NCBI GenBank assembly: GCA_030674185.1
Contig: CM060312.1
Span: 25,133,961-25,150,858, forward strand
Reading direction: 5' to 3'
Length of the DNA stretch: 16,898 nt
DNA from: Monoplex corrugatus
Lineage: Eukaryota > Mollusca > Gastropoda > Littorinimorpha > Ranellidae
Part shown: positions 1-8,786 of the stretch, piece by piece
Layout of the letters: each line of letters begins with the position of its first letter
Numbering within the stretch: position 1 is the stretch's first letter
Made by a program: the position numbers and the translations under genes
Notes under the pieces: model-generated
Seen by the model: the letters and a program-made list of their open reading frames with translations, nothing else
Told to the model about the DNA's origin: nothing
Database searches by the model: none

Positions 1-1728
1 TCTGATTGTGTTGAGAATTTCTTCTTGTGAGACTGGGGTAAAAGTAGTAAGAGGTGTGCCAGAGAAGGAAGGGTCAGGTGGGCATGGTTGACAGGGTGTC
101 CTGTCAAGCCTGTCACGAAGAGTTTGTATTTTGGTGGTGAAATAGTTGGAGAATACAGATGGGAGTTCTTCATTTGTATGTTTTGTTGGGAGAGGTAAAT
201 CTTTTCGTGTGCCAAGGAGATGATTCATGGTTGTAAAGAGTTCTTTTGAAGAAGAGGCATTCAGGATTTTGGTTTGGAAATAGCTTGTTTTTGCTGATGC
301 AATGAGGGTGGATACTTTTGTTTTAGAGGCTTGGAAAAGTTGCCTGTGTACAGTGAGTTTGGATTTGCGCCAGCGGCGCTCTGCTCTGCGGCGGGCACGT
401 TTTGCACAGGCGATCTCATGAGTGAGCCAGGGGGTAGGGGGGCGGTCAGGTAAAAGACGGGTTGTGGCTGGAGCATGAGTGTCCAGAAGATGGTGGAGAG
501 TAGTATAGAATTCATCGGCAAGGTTATGTGACTTTTCAGAAAGGAGACGGGAGGCATCAGATGAAAATGTGGAGAGGTCGATAGATTTGAGATTGCGTCG
601 AGTCACTGTGCGCATGGTACGGGAAGGAGGAGAAATGTCGAGAGAACAGAGAATTGCAGAGTGGTCAGATGGAAGGGCTGAAGTTAGACGGGTAGAAAGA
701 ACTAAGCAGTTGTCAGTAGCGGAATTGTGGTGATCACGAGAAATGATCCAGTCAAGAATGTGACCTTTTTGATGGGTTGGTTCAGAAATGTGTTGAGTCA
801 TATTGTGATTGGACAGAGAGTTGATGATATGTCTTGTGTCATAACGGTGAGTGTTGTCATAGTGGACATTGATGTCACCTAGAATGATGAGATTTCCAGG
901 TAAGAGGCAGTAGTGGTCAAGCAATTGGTCAAAGTCAGACAGAAACGTGGAAGTGGTGAGTTTGTTGGCAGAGCTAGGTGGGGGTCGATAGACACAGGAG
1001 AAGGTGATGGGGTGAGGGGTGGATTGGAAGGATACTTCAACGTGCTCGAAAGAAGGATGGGAGAAAGGCAGAGACTGCGAGAAAGATAGGCGGGAATGGA
1101 GTGAGTCGTTGTAGAGGATGTCGATACCGCCACCTCGGGATGAGCGATGGAAAGAAGCAAGCCTGTAACCACTCGGAGTGAGGCTAGCATGTATAGGTTC
1201 GTGACCAAGGGGGTTAAGCCATGTCTCTGTGATAAAAGCAATGTCAACATTCTCATCTACGATAAAGTCAGCAAAGACATCGGCTTTGCCATCAGTGCAT
1301 GTTGACTGAGCATTAAAAAGGCATAGTTTCAGCCTATCACAGTCATATGGTGGCAGCCGAGGTGGCGACGAAGGCGGCACCAACGGGACAGAAGGCGAAA
1401 GCGGCACCGGCGGGACAGAAGGCGAAGGCGGCACCATCAGGACAGAAGGCGAAGGCGAAGACGGCAGAGGAGGAGACAAAGCTTGCAGCAGCGAGGTCGA
1501 GGGCAGGGGCAGTGGAGGAGAAGAAGAAGCAGGAGACGAAAAGTGGCGTCGGGCAGGAGGCAGGTTGTGCCAAAGACGGTGGAGACGTCCACCACGACAG
1601 GATCGCGCAGTGCGGGGCTTAGGACACAGCCCCAGTGTTCGTATTCGCTGGTAGACGCCTCCACCGAGGTAGCATTTGCTGTGTTTAAAAAGTGTCAGTC
1701 CAATTTGTTTTATAAAAGACGGGTCCAT
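1..1728 (-). CDS. LINE (non-LTR retrotransposon) ORF, N-terminal and endonuclease part, partial
   Basis: Reading the minus strand from the ATG at 1728-1726, the frame stays open for 576 codons to the window edge, so the 3' part with the reverse transcriptase is outside. Residues about 30-60 are basic and Cys-containing; about 75-130 are Pro/Ser rich. From about 133 an APE-type endonuclease domain follows, with its landmarks intact: Asn139 in FNAQS, Glu168 in TETWL, GD.N at about 284-287 (Asp285), LDW at about 328, and SDH with Asp355-His356. After it comes the linker that precedes the RT domain in LINEs (HAP, PWLTHEI and RRAERRW motifs). In the family this endonuclease nicks target DNA to prime reverse transcription. 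Motif style resembles the CR1/L2 group, but the clade is inference. No stop or frameshift is seen, so this could be a young copy. The ATG is the first convincing one; an earlier start is not excluded. Confidence 0.85.
   Translation of the reverse strand, partial: MDPSFIKQIGLTLFKHSKCYLGGGVYQRIRTLGLCPKPRTARSCRGGRLHRLWHNLPPARRHFSSPASSSPPLPLPSTSLLQALSPPLPSSPSPSVLMVPPSPSVPPVPLSPSVPLVPPSSPPRLPPYDCDRLKLCLFNAQSTCTDGKADVFADFIVDENVDIAFITETWLNPLGHEPIHASLTPSGYRLASFHRSSRGGGIDILYNDSLHSRLSFSQSLPFSHPSFEHVEVSFQSTPHPITFSCVYRPPPSSANKLTTSTFLSDFDQLLDHYCLLPGNLIILGDINVHYDNTHRYDTRHIINSLSNHNMTQHISEPTHQKGHILDWIISRDHHNSATDNCLVLSTRLTSALPSDHSAILCSLDISPPSRTMRTVTRRNLKSIDLSTFSSDASRLLSEKSHNLADEFYTTLHHLLDTHAPATTRLLPDRPPTPWLTHEIACAKRARRRAERRWRKSKLTVHRQLFQASKTKVSTLIASAKTSYFQTKILNASSSKELFTTMNHLLGTRKDLPLPTKHTNEELPSVFSNYFTTKIQTLRDRLDRTPCQPCPPDPSFSGTPLTTFTPVSQEEILNTIR
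1376..1456. repeat. 27-bp tandem repeat inside the LINE ORF
   Basis: Three consecutive 27-bp units start at 1376, 1403 and 1430, each beginning ggcacc and containing gacagaaggcgaa. On the minus strand the unit encodes nine residues of a Pro/Ser/Val pattern, so the repeat preserves the LINE reading frame. It forms the proline-rich linker in front of the endonuclease domain. Confidence 0.85.
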
Positions 1729-1798
1729 AATTGCGAGCCAGGCAGGAGAGGAAGACACTTGCAGGTTGGTGTGTGGGTTGGTCAGTTCACAACACTAA

Positions 1799-1898
1799 NN
1801 NNNNNNNNNNNNNNNNNNNNNNNNNNNNNNNNNNNNNNNNNNNNNNNNNNNNNNNNNNNNNNNNNNNNNNNNNNNNNNNNNNNNNNNNNNNNNNNNNN
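1799..1898. other. assembly gap (100 N)
   Basis: Exactly 100 N bases, the usual placeholder length for a scaffold gap of unknown size. It lies 70 bp upstream of the LINE start codon, so the LINE 5' UTR and its insertion junction are probably in the missing sequence. Confidence 0.99.
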
Positions 1899-2583
1899 AC
1901 CCAAATGAGGTATGATTGCCCGTAATGGCCGCTTCAAAAAAAGCGGACACTAGCGTAAAAACCCCCCTCAAATATTCGAGCGCACATGACATTTGTAGCC
2001 AGGGATAAATAACAACAACAGCAACAAGAAGGGCAACAAACAAGGGCAACAGCACAACAACAACAACAACAGCGACAGCACAACAACAACAAAAACGGAA
2101 ACCCAAAAAAACAGCACCACACCCCACCACCACCACCATCCCCAAACCCCCCACCACCACCACCACCACCACCACCCACCACCAACAACAACAACAACCA
2201 CAACAGCAGCAACAACAGCGGCAACAACAACAACAACAACAACAACGACAGAGAAACATTAACTGTGGCTATCACTGTAGTGGCTGTAGTGAGCCTGTTA
2301 AATGAAAGGATTTTTATCTTGTCTACATTTTGTGACACAGTCACTGTGGAATGGGAATTTCCTGAAATAGCAGACACTGATAATGGCAAACTGGAAGCGT
2401 CACTTGACTTCGGCTGAACTCATCTCCTCTGTGAAGATTGGAATTCGAGTTGCAGACGTGCACACACCACTTGTTTTAAGTTGCTTTGTGTCCACTTTTC
2501 AAACCCAGGTCCGATTGAGTTGCTTACATGTCTGTCTCTGTTTCAGTATCTGTCTGTCGAGCTGATGTCGGTGATGATGCAGT
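1899..2583. other. non-genic stretch, largely low complexity
   Basis: From about 2010 to 2253 the plus strand is a compound CAA/CAG/CAC tract; long open frames here (poly-Gly/Val/Trp or poly-Cys/Leu on the minus strand) are products of the repeat. A short open stretch follows at 2254-2420 without codon or splice evidence that I trust. No gene is called. Confidence 0.7.
2010..2253. repeat. compound trinucleotide low-complexity tract (CAA/CAG/CAC)
   Basis: Almost devoid of T on the plus strand: mixed caa, cag and cac triplets, with a C-rich (cac)n centre near 2120-2190 flanked by caa-rich arms. It is non-coding by context and gives strongly biased translations in every frame. Confidence 0.9.
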
Positions 2584-2592
2584 TTAGTTCTC

Positions 2593-2700
2593 TCACGGAT
2601 TTTGTGTCTCCCTCACGGATTTTGTGTCTCTCACGGATTTTGTGTCTCCCTCACGGATTTTGTGTCTCTCACCGATTTTGTGTCTCTCTCACGAACTTGG
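2593..2700. repeat. tandem repeat with alternating 20/18-bp units
   Basis: The unit tcacggattttgtgtctc(cc) starts at 2593, 2613, 2631, 2651 and 2669, with a diverged copy at 2689. Spacing alternates 20, 18, 20, 18, 20, so the higher-order period is 38 bp. Decayed units (gtggattttgtgtt, aatggattttt) trail off to about 2775. Confidence 0.9.
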
Positions 2701-2879
2701 ATTGTATATCCCTCTAATGAATTTAGATTTTGCGTCTGACTCGTGGATTTTGTGTTGGGCCAATGGATTTTTGCGGAAGGATACATGTCTGTTCCACCAT
2801 ATGCGTCGTCATGCTATCACTTCTTTCAGGTTTTTGCTTTCCATGATTTCGGTGACGGTCATCCTAATGCAGGGAATTA

Positions 2880-3044
2880 TTAACCCTTTGACTCCCGCAC
2901 CCTGTCCACCAGCCTCCTGCATTGTCACCCATGCTGGCAAAGCAAAAACTCAACCCTTCGATTCCCTCGCCCTGCATAGGGTGAGGGAGTCAAAAGTTTA
3001 ATTTTTTGCAGTTGGTGGATAGCGTGTGGAAGTCAAAGGGTTAA
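2880..3044. mobile_element. piggyBac-like MITE, copy 1 (TTAA target duplication)
   Basis: TTAA at 2880-2883 and 3041-3044 flank a 157-bp body that begins CCCTTTGACTCCC and ends GAAGTCAAAGGG. The termini are inverted repeats of about 28 bp with a few mismatches, both reaching a CCACCA/TGGTGG block. There is no coding capacity. TTAA duplication with termini starting CCC is characteristic of the piggyBac superfamily; assignment as a non-autonomous derivative is inference, because no transposase is present. A second copy is at 3798-3970. Confidence 0.85.
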
Positions 3045-3505
3045 TGACAATAAACACCAGGATGGCGCGTTAACACTTTTTTCATGGTCAAAATCTATAA
3101 AACTTTGTCGTCGATTTCAGGTGCTGCTTGCTGGCACTTTACAGACGCGTCATGGTTGTTGACATCGATTCGCAGAACATGCACAAACGAGAAAAGATAA
3201 GAAAGAAAGCCTAAACCTTACTTTTTCCTTTTTATTGTCCAACCCAAAGTTGATTAAGGTTGAGACCTCAAAACCCACATACCTCCGGCTGTAAGCAAGG
3301 GTGCACCATTACCCTAATCTACCATCACCAGCTCCATTCTGTACTCGCTTCAGTTTCTGCCTCGTTCCCACTAGTGTCAAGGAAAAGGAAAGCCTGCTGC
3401 ATAAGTAACAGCGTTTTCTCCACTGACTATGCCCAGGCGTGTGCCTTGGAGACGTTCAATCCAGCAGTGCAGCTCTATAGTCCTCAGAGACTAACGGAGG
3501 TTAAC
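3045..3505. other. stretch with no recognisable gene
   Basis: An open frame crosses 3260-3505, but its codons run straight into the tetranucleotide repeat. One GCKQGCT string near 3290 recalls the LINE motif GVKQGC, yet no other RT motif supports it. Nothing else is called. Confidence 0.6.
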
Positions 3506-3629
3506 GTATCTATCTATCTATCTATCTATCTACTATCCTACCTACCTATCTCTATCTTCTATCTATCTATCTATCTATTACCTGCCTACCTACCTACCTG
3601 TCTATCTATCTATCTATCTATCTATCTAC

Positions 3630-3722
<93 letters not shown>
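3506..3722. repeat. compound tetranucleotide microsatellite (TATC / CTAC / TGTC)
   Basis: Long (tatc)n runs are interrupted by (ctac)n patches near 3540 and 3580-3600, and end in a pure (tgtc)n block at about 3691-3722. The array abuts the head of the plus-strand SINE. Confidence 0.97.
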
Positions 3723-4230
3723 CTCGGAGGCTGGCTGGCTCTTTTGATGGAGTCGTGGACTCAAGATGTCATATCTAGAGTTGAGCTTCACCCCATCTTA
3801 ACCCTTTCACTCCCGTACCCTGTCTATCAGCGTCCCGCATTGTCAACCAAGCTAGCAAAACACAAAACTGAACCCTTCGATTTCCTGCAGAAAGCTGATG
3901 GATAGGATGAGGAAGTCAAAGGGTTACGTTTTTGTAGTTGGTGGATAGGGTGTGGGAGTCAAAGGGTTAATGTTCCAATCATTCTGGTGTCTCAAGTTAT
4001 CCTTCACCACCCCATTTCACGATCATACCATGATACAGAATTTTGTGCAGGCTCCAGGAGTATGCCAGATCATTACTTGGAGAGTTGGGTGGAGCACTTA
4101 TGGAATTCGCCAGTGTGTGATGAACCCTGAACACACTCCAGACCCCAGATGTTTGACTGACGCACGTACCCATATGGGCAACAGCTGAGTAACGAACGAA
4201 CAGACAACAGGGAACTTACAGTGTGAACTA
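3723..4230 (+). mobile_element. tRNA-derived SINE, copy B, interrupted by a MITE
   Basis: The head at about 3727-3797 matches the head of the SINE at 9604-9673: a ctggct...ttttgat box-A-like block, then ggactcaagat and a decayed box B. The body resumes after the MITE at 3971 and aligns with 9711 onward, including the gtgcaggctc..ggag..tgccaga block (about 4046-4068), the ttgggtggagc block and ctccagac (about 4136). Relative to the 9.6-kb copy it lacks about 30 bp just before the insertion point. The end of the tail, about 4200-4230, is approximate. Confidence 0.75.
3798..3970. mobile_element. piggyBac-like MITE, copy 2, inserted in a SINE
   Basis: TTAA at 3798-3801 and 3967-3970 flank a 165-bp body starting CCCTTTCACTCCC and ending GGGAGTCAAAGGG. 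Sequence and organisation match copy 1 at 2880-3044. The right end is duplicated: a near-copy of the terminal block, including gaagtcaaagggtta, lies directly inside it (about 3888-3926). The flanks ccatcTTAA and TTAAtgttccaatca join to match the uninterrupted SINE sequence around 9706-9724. Confidence 0.9.
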
Positions 4231-4284
4231 GTTGAACTAGTGCGGTCTGAAAAGTCAATGAGTTTGATGGCAACTAACGATGAT

Positions 4285-4645
4285 CTGGAGGCACACCCAG
4301 ACTAATAACTGTGAGAGCCACTTGGAATGTTTACCACTTGAAACACGCCAAAGCGCCCTCGAGAGTTTGGACTTTGGAGTTTGTTTGGCAGAGATACATG
4401 ATATTCAGACTATTCCAAGTGTTCTCCTTCCAAATCTGACAGAAAGTACCTGGCAAACTACCAGAGCCTGCACAAAACTTTGTGCAATGGCAAGGTTTCG
4501 CAGTGACACGCTTACACCACCAACATTTTCGCAGCATTAAAGATGCGCAACAACAGGTCTCTTGTATGTTGTGGGCTGGGATTGAACCCAAGGCATCCAG
4601 ATCTTGAGTCCATGTTTCTTCCAAATGAGCCAGCTAGCTCAGCTC
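4285..4645 (-). mobile_element. tRNA-derived SINE, copy C (minus strand)
   Basis: On the minus strand the head at about 4642-4571 has a tRNA-like box A (gagctagctggctcatttgg, 4640-4621), an anticodon-loop region actcaaga, and a good box B gggttcaatccc (4589-4578). The body continues leftward and shares ttttgtgcaggctctgg, tttgccag and aacaaactcca with the SINEs at 9.6 kb and 3.7 kb, so all three are one family. It lies tail-to-tail with copy B. The left end is approximate. Confidence 0.75.
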
Positions 4646-5231
4646 TTAAGAGTTAGAAAAATCAGTCTACGAGTTGGAAGGCAGTTAATGAAATGTGACA
4701 GCCCCATGAAACGCTTGCCATGTGAAGTAGACTAAAATATCTTCAGTTAATACTGCTGTTGTTTCAGCAGGTATGGCCAGCCCAGTGGACAGAGCTGTGA
4801 CTCAGAATCTAATGTTTGGAGTTCAGCACCAACCTGCAACATGAAGAACTGGCTTGTTTGCATTCCTTAACAGTCTTCTTCTCTTTTTTTCTCTTCTTTC
4901 TTCTTTTGTTCCCCCCCCCCCCCTTTTCTTTTAACATTTTAAAGGAAACTCATGTATTTCACTGGCTTCATTTACAACCTTGGCTTGATATAACCTAGTG
5001 GTTTTCTTTATTTATTCATATAAGTTAGAAGTACTGCTTATGTTAAACATTGAGATTTAATCTTTGCAAAGTAGCTATAAACAAGTCATTTATTCTTTTC
5101 AGTGTTATGATACAGGAATGCATGTTATGTAACATTTAAATTTACTAATTTAATCATATTTGAATTCATGTGAGTTTGCGTTAATTTATGAGCAGAGCAA
5201 TCAAAGAGCAATTCATATCGTATTGTTACAG
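4646..5231. other. non-genic stretch upstream of the first VWA exon
   Basis: Contains the isolated tRNA-like module at 4776-4843, a 13-14 nt C homopolymer near 4910 and AT-rich sequence. A Phe/Leu-rich open frame at 4816-4998 is explained by the pyrimidine tract and is not called as a signal-peptide exon. The last bases before 5232 form the acceptor of the first supported exon. Confidence 0.6.
4776..4843 (+). repeat. isolated tRNA-like module (SINE head)
   Basis: The order matches a degenerate tRNA: a box-A-like ggccagcccagtgg, then gactcagaatct at the anticodon position, then a weak box B gagttcagcacc. No SINE body of the family seen elsewhere in the window follows. It is most likely a truncated SINE head, not a functional tRNA, because box B is poor and the acceptor stem does not pair. 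Confidence 0.45.
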
Positions 5232-5521
5232 ATTGCCAGACGCAGAAGATGGACGTGGTATTCGTACAAGACGCTTCCTTTAGTGTCGGCGCTGAGAGCT
5301 TCCAGACGGCCAAGCTTTTCATCACCGACATTGTCCGTCAGCTGTTTATTGGCCATGATCTTGTGCGCGTGGCGCTTGTGCGCTTTGGTACGTACGTTGA
5401 CATCATTGCCAAGCTGAGTGAGTCCAGTGATGTCAGTACAGTGAGTGACGCCATAGCTGGCATGGAGTACAAGTCTGGAGGTACTCAGACTGGTAAAGCT
5501 CTCAAGGCTGTTAGGGAGGAG
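5232..5521 (+). CDS. host gene exon: N-terminal half of a VWA domain
   Basis: The acceptor ends ...gttacag at 5231 and the donor is gag|gtgagg at 5521/5522. The exon enters at phase 1, reads codons from 5234 and leaves at phase 0. It begins CQTQKMDVVFVQD and carries the MIDAS motif DASFS (Asp at 5270-5272) and the MIDAS threonine in GGTQTGKAL (about 5483). Between them are the amphipathic helix (FQTAKLFITDIV) and the strand VRVALVRFG typical of collagen/matrilin-type VWA domains. MIDAS residues bind a divalent cation and ligand acidic groups. The methionine at 5249 is internal, not a start: residues before it fit the family (Cys preceding the first strand). The upstream exon with the signal peptide was not found and may be left of the window or in 1899-5231. 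Confidence 0.88.
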
Positions 5522-5722
5522 GTGAGGTCTATGAATGTTTTGACGTGTCATGTCTGTCTTTCTTCTGCATTACAGTACGCTGTCTTAAATGTGTGTCTGC
5601 ACTCTTCTTGTGTTTTGACCCATATTGTGCAGGTATTATTTTGCTGTACAATCTGCATACTCTGTTATGAGTGGGTAACGTATACTATCCTTTTTTTTTT
5701 ACCCCCATTCCCTTACACTGAC

Positions 5723-5857
5723 AGATGTTGCAGGGAGACGAAGCTGGCAGTCTGCAGCAAAATGGGAAGCCCCGTGAAGTGTCATGTAACCAATGTGGAT
5801 TGTGTTTGCCTCTGCATGGTCTTCTTCTGGCTCTGAAGCCTGAGCATCTGGTGTTGT
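5723..5857 (+). pseudogene. possible LINE C-terminal zinc-finger relic
   Basis: A 44-codon frame from ATG 5723 to TAA 5855-5857 contains CNQCG followed by GLLLAL and a final KPEH. This resembles the CxxCG...GLL.H...H finger found at the C-terminus of many RT LINE proteins, with one histidine position replaced. It sits inside intron 1, just 3' of a T-rich tract. The match is short and no other LINE motif is next to it on this strand, so the call is tentative. Confidence 0.3.
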
Positions 5858-5932
5858 AAGCTCAGATGGATAGCTAGCTGACTGGTCTCTTGGTCACGTG
5901 GCGAAAATGCTTGATCTGCTATTGTGTGATGT

Positions 5933-6142
5933 AAAGTTTCCTTCTGTTTACTCAGTCAGATGTCTTTTTCCGATCAACAAAGATGAGATGAAGTTGTTTC
6001 TGTATTCACATGCCTTTTTGCATGGTTGGTGAATGTGTACATTCTGTTCCTTTTCTGCATCCAAACTGGGTTTTGCCATAGCCCTGATGTGTTGGTCCTA
6101 GATTTTTAGTGTAAACTTTACCAACATAAGTGAAGAGAGACA
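5933..6142 (-). mobile_element. duplicated LINE reverse-transcriptase segment
   Basis: These 210 bp are a close copy of 6871-7093, sharing gtcaacaaagatgagatgaag-type blocks, tttgcatggttggtgaa, ccaaactgggttttgccata and tttttagtgtaaacttta. On the minus strand the segment covers the RT palm motif A region. It stops exactly where the LINE relic's C-terminal part begins (about 6143), so it is either a second truncated LINE or a local rearrangement of the neighbour. Confidence 0.75.
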
Positions 6143-8700
6143 GGTGTTGTTTCAACCATCTCTTACATTTCTTCATTTCTAATCATGTCTTGTTTGACCT
6201 TGCCTGCTGCTCTTCTGAGAACTCTCATTTCACATGTTGCCATGTCTCTCACAAGTATTTAATGTCCAGATCTGGAATTGATAAGTCAGTATGGGTACAA
6301 AGATTGGACTGATAAGCCCGGATTTTCCCCATAGGCTTATGTGTTTTAGAGAGGTGAAAGTTGGTAGTTCACAGCATTTGCCTTTTGGACTCTGGTTTCA
6401 ATTTTTCTGTCCATGTTTTTTATCTTGTGCAAATAAACTCCAAATGTACTTCAATTCTCCACTTTCATAAAGTGTTTACTCTTTGATTCTGATGTGCTGT
6501 TTATCACGAATTAGTCTTAGTGACATAGCCTCTTTTTTCATACTGATTTTTACGCCATAGTTTTTACAGCTGTTGTTTAAATTGTTCATATGCTTTTTGC
6601 AGCTGGATCACCGTTCATAATCACTTGACCTTTAGCAAATAATAGTTCGTAGAGAACTTCTGGATTAGGGAATGCATCTGTGGCTTTTTTTGTCCTCATA
6701 CATATGAAAAGTAATGGTGATAGAACGCATCGTTATTAAACACCGTATGTTACTTGGAACCAGTTGGAAGAGTGCACTTGAGGCTCTTACTGTACTCTTA
6801 CTATTTGCATAGATTGCTGTCATGTTGTCTAGGAGCTGATCCTTAATTCCATAGGACTCTGAAACTTCCCAAAGTTTTCTTCTGTTTACACAGTCAAATG
6901 TCTTTTCCCAATCAACAAAGATGAGATGAAGTTGGTTCTGTATTCATATGATTTTTTGCATGGTTGGTGAAGCGCAAAAATAGAATTTGTGAATCCCGTT
7001 CCTTTTCCAAATCCAAACTGGGTTTTGCCATACCTTTGATGTGTTTTACCTAGATTTTTAGTGTAAACTTTATCAACATAAGTGAAGAAAGATAGTTATA
7101 CCTCTGTAGGTTTGACAGTCTTTCTCCTGCTCCTTTCTTTTTCCATTTTCCACATGGGCACTGCAGCAACAGCTCTCTGCTGAACATTTGGAACCTACCT
7201 TTCTTTCCAGGCCTTTTGGAATGTAATGGTATGCCACTTGACTCCAGTCTCCCTGAACAGCACAATACCTCAGTTGTGATGCCATTCATACTTGCTGTTA
7301 TTCTTTGGGCTGGTCTTCAACATTCTTCTGATTTTTTCTCTAGAATGTTTAGATCTGTCTTCTGGAGCAAATATTTCTGAGACACGATGTTGCTTCGAAA
7401 TGTTCTTCTCATCTGTATGTGATTTTGCTCTTTCATTTAAGTGATTGCGTCTTTGTCATTGTTGACTTGGTAGGATGAAAAGGTTCATCTGTCCGTCAAG
7501 TAAGTTTCGTTTCACGCTATTATACATGTAGAACTCCAGTTTTTTCCATGTGTCTTGCAAGACGCATTTTTTTTGTATTTTAAACTATTTTTGCTGTGTT
7601 TCCTTGCAGTTCTGTATTTTACATAGTCTTCATCCAGATGAGATCTAACCCATACCTGTACAGCCTTTTCTTTTCTTTGATGGCCTCCTTCACAGTGTCA
7701 TTCCATCACGCCAATATTATTTTCTGACCTCTACCAGGCTTCCTGGTCCCCGATGTTTCCTTGTGTTTGTTGGGGAGGTTGTTTTGAATATTCACCATGT
7801 TTCTTTACTGTCATTTTGCTGGTTTCCATGTGATCTAGCTTCTCCATGGTTGTGTTTTGAATCTTCCTGGTATTCTGTGTCCTTGTTTTTTTCTGAAATT
7901 GATCTGGTCAGATCGTCTTATCTTCCTTCTGGGCATTGTTTTTTCCCACTTTGATGTCCGCATTGCTACTAGCTCATAATCAGTGTCCAGTCCTGCATTT
8001 TGTATTGGTCTGGAATCGTTTATGTTTTTTTGTTGTACGTATTCTCGTTACTATGAAGTCAATCTGAGATGCTGTACTGAGGTTATTCCATTTGTACCAA
8101 ATCTAGATTTAGCTGCAATGATGATGATGTAAGGCGTTTGTGATGAATAGATTATGTCCTACTCTTAGAGTTGCACTCTGTGTTCGTGTTATAGGGGGAG
8201 GGGAAGGGGAGCAATCGTGAATTCCATGGTGCTCTTACCTTACCATTAAAATCGCCTACGACAGTTATGTCCACATCGTCTCATGTTTATGTGATGTTGT
8301 TTGAGTTGTTCAAAGAATCCTCATGAGAGCATGTGTTATATTGCATGGTGCGTATATCTGGAAGTAATGTGTGTTTTTCTCTTCCTTGATTTTTATTTTT
8401 CAGAGATAAAGTCAGTTACAAACACACGTTTTGCCACATCCAGGCGTAGACGTAATCCTCTCTGAACCAAATTCACGCCACTTTATACCTGAACAAAGTT
8501 GGAATGAATTTCTTTTATACTCCCGTATTTTCGTCTGCAGTCTGATGTTTCCATGACTTGTAATTTTTCGTTTTTGCATGAATTGTACTATCTCTGGTTC
8601 TTTGTCCATCAGATGGCAGATATTCCAGATGCCAATTATGCATGTTCTAACTCCTTGTCCTTTTCCATTTCCCACCTGCTTCAATTTCATTGTAATTTCT
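6143..8700 (-). pseudogene. LINE relic with endonuclease and RT, antisense in intron 1
   Basis: On the minus strand the order is that of a LINE ORF2 broken by many stops and frameshifts. The endonuclease start is near 8670-8600 (GIWN..HLMDKEPEIVQF), GDFNGKV is near 8255, and a QIDFIVTR match near 8065. RT then follows: KDCQTYRGIT near 7100, VDWEKTFDCVN near 6890 (motif A), and LLFAKG near 6640, where the catalytic FADD should be, so the active site is lost. NNSCKNYGVKISM is near 6570, GELKYIWSLF near 6430, and a C-terminal EMRVLRRAAGKVKQD block near 6190. No functional product is expected. Confidence 0.8.
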
Positions 8701-8786
8701 AGAGGAATTGTTTATGCACACTGTCTCACAAGCAGAAACGATCTTACTTCGTTAAACAGTTAGCTGATATTTTTGTCTTCCAATAG

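Larger units (their letters stand above)
5522..8786 (+). other. intron 1 of the VWA gene
   Basis: Starts gtgagg and ends tttgtcttccaatag. Phase 0 at both ends. It is filled mostly by an antisense LINE relic (6143-8700), a duplicated LINE segment (5933-6142) and a possible short zinc-finger relic (5723-5857). Confidence 0.82.

Noticed and set aside
1934..2389. Poly-Leu/Val/Gly frames on the minus strand as membrane proteins
   Set aside because: They translate the CAA/CAC low-complexity tract.
3260..3505. Open frame with GCKQGCT, suggestive of an RT motif
   Set aside because: Only one short match, no motif A or FADD at the right spacing, and the frame runs into a tetranucleotide repeat.
4290..4420. 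Apparent endonuclease start (TWNV-like words) on the plus strand
   Set aside because: The region aligns on the minus strand with the body of the SINE family at 9.6 kb, which explains it fully.
4816..4998. Hydrophobic Phe/Leu-rich frame as a signal-peptide exon for the VWA gene
   Set aside because: The hydrophobicity comes from a T/C homopolymer-rich tract, and there is no phase-1 donor supported at its end.
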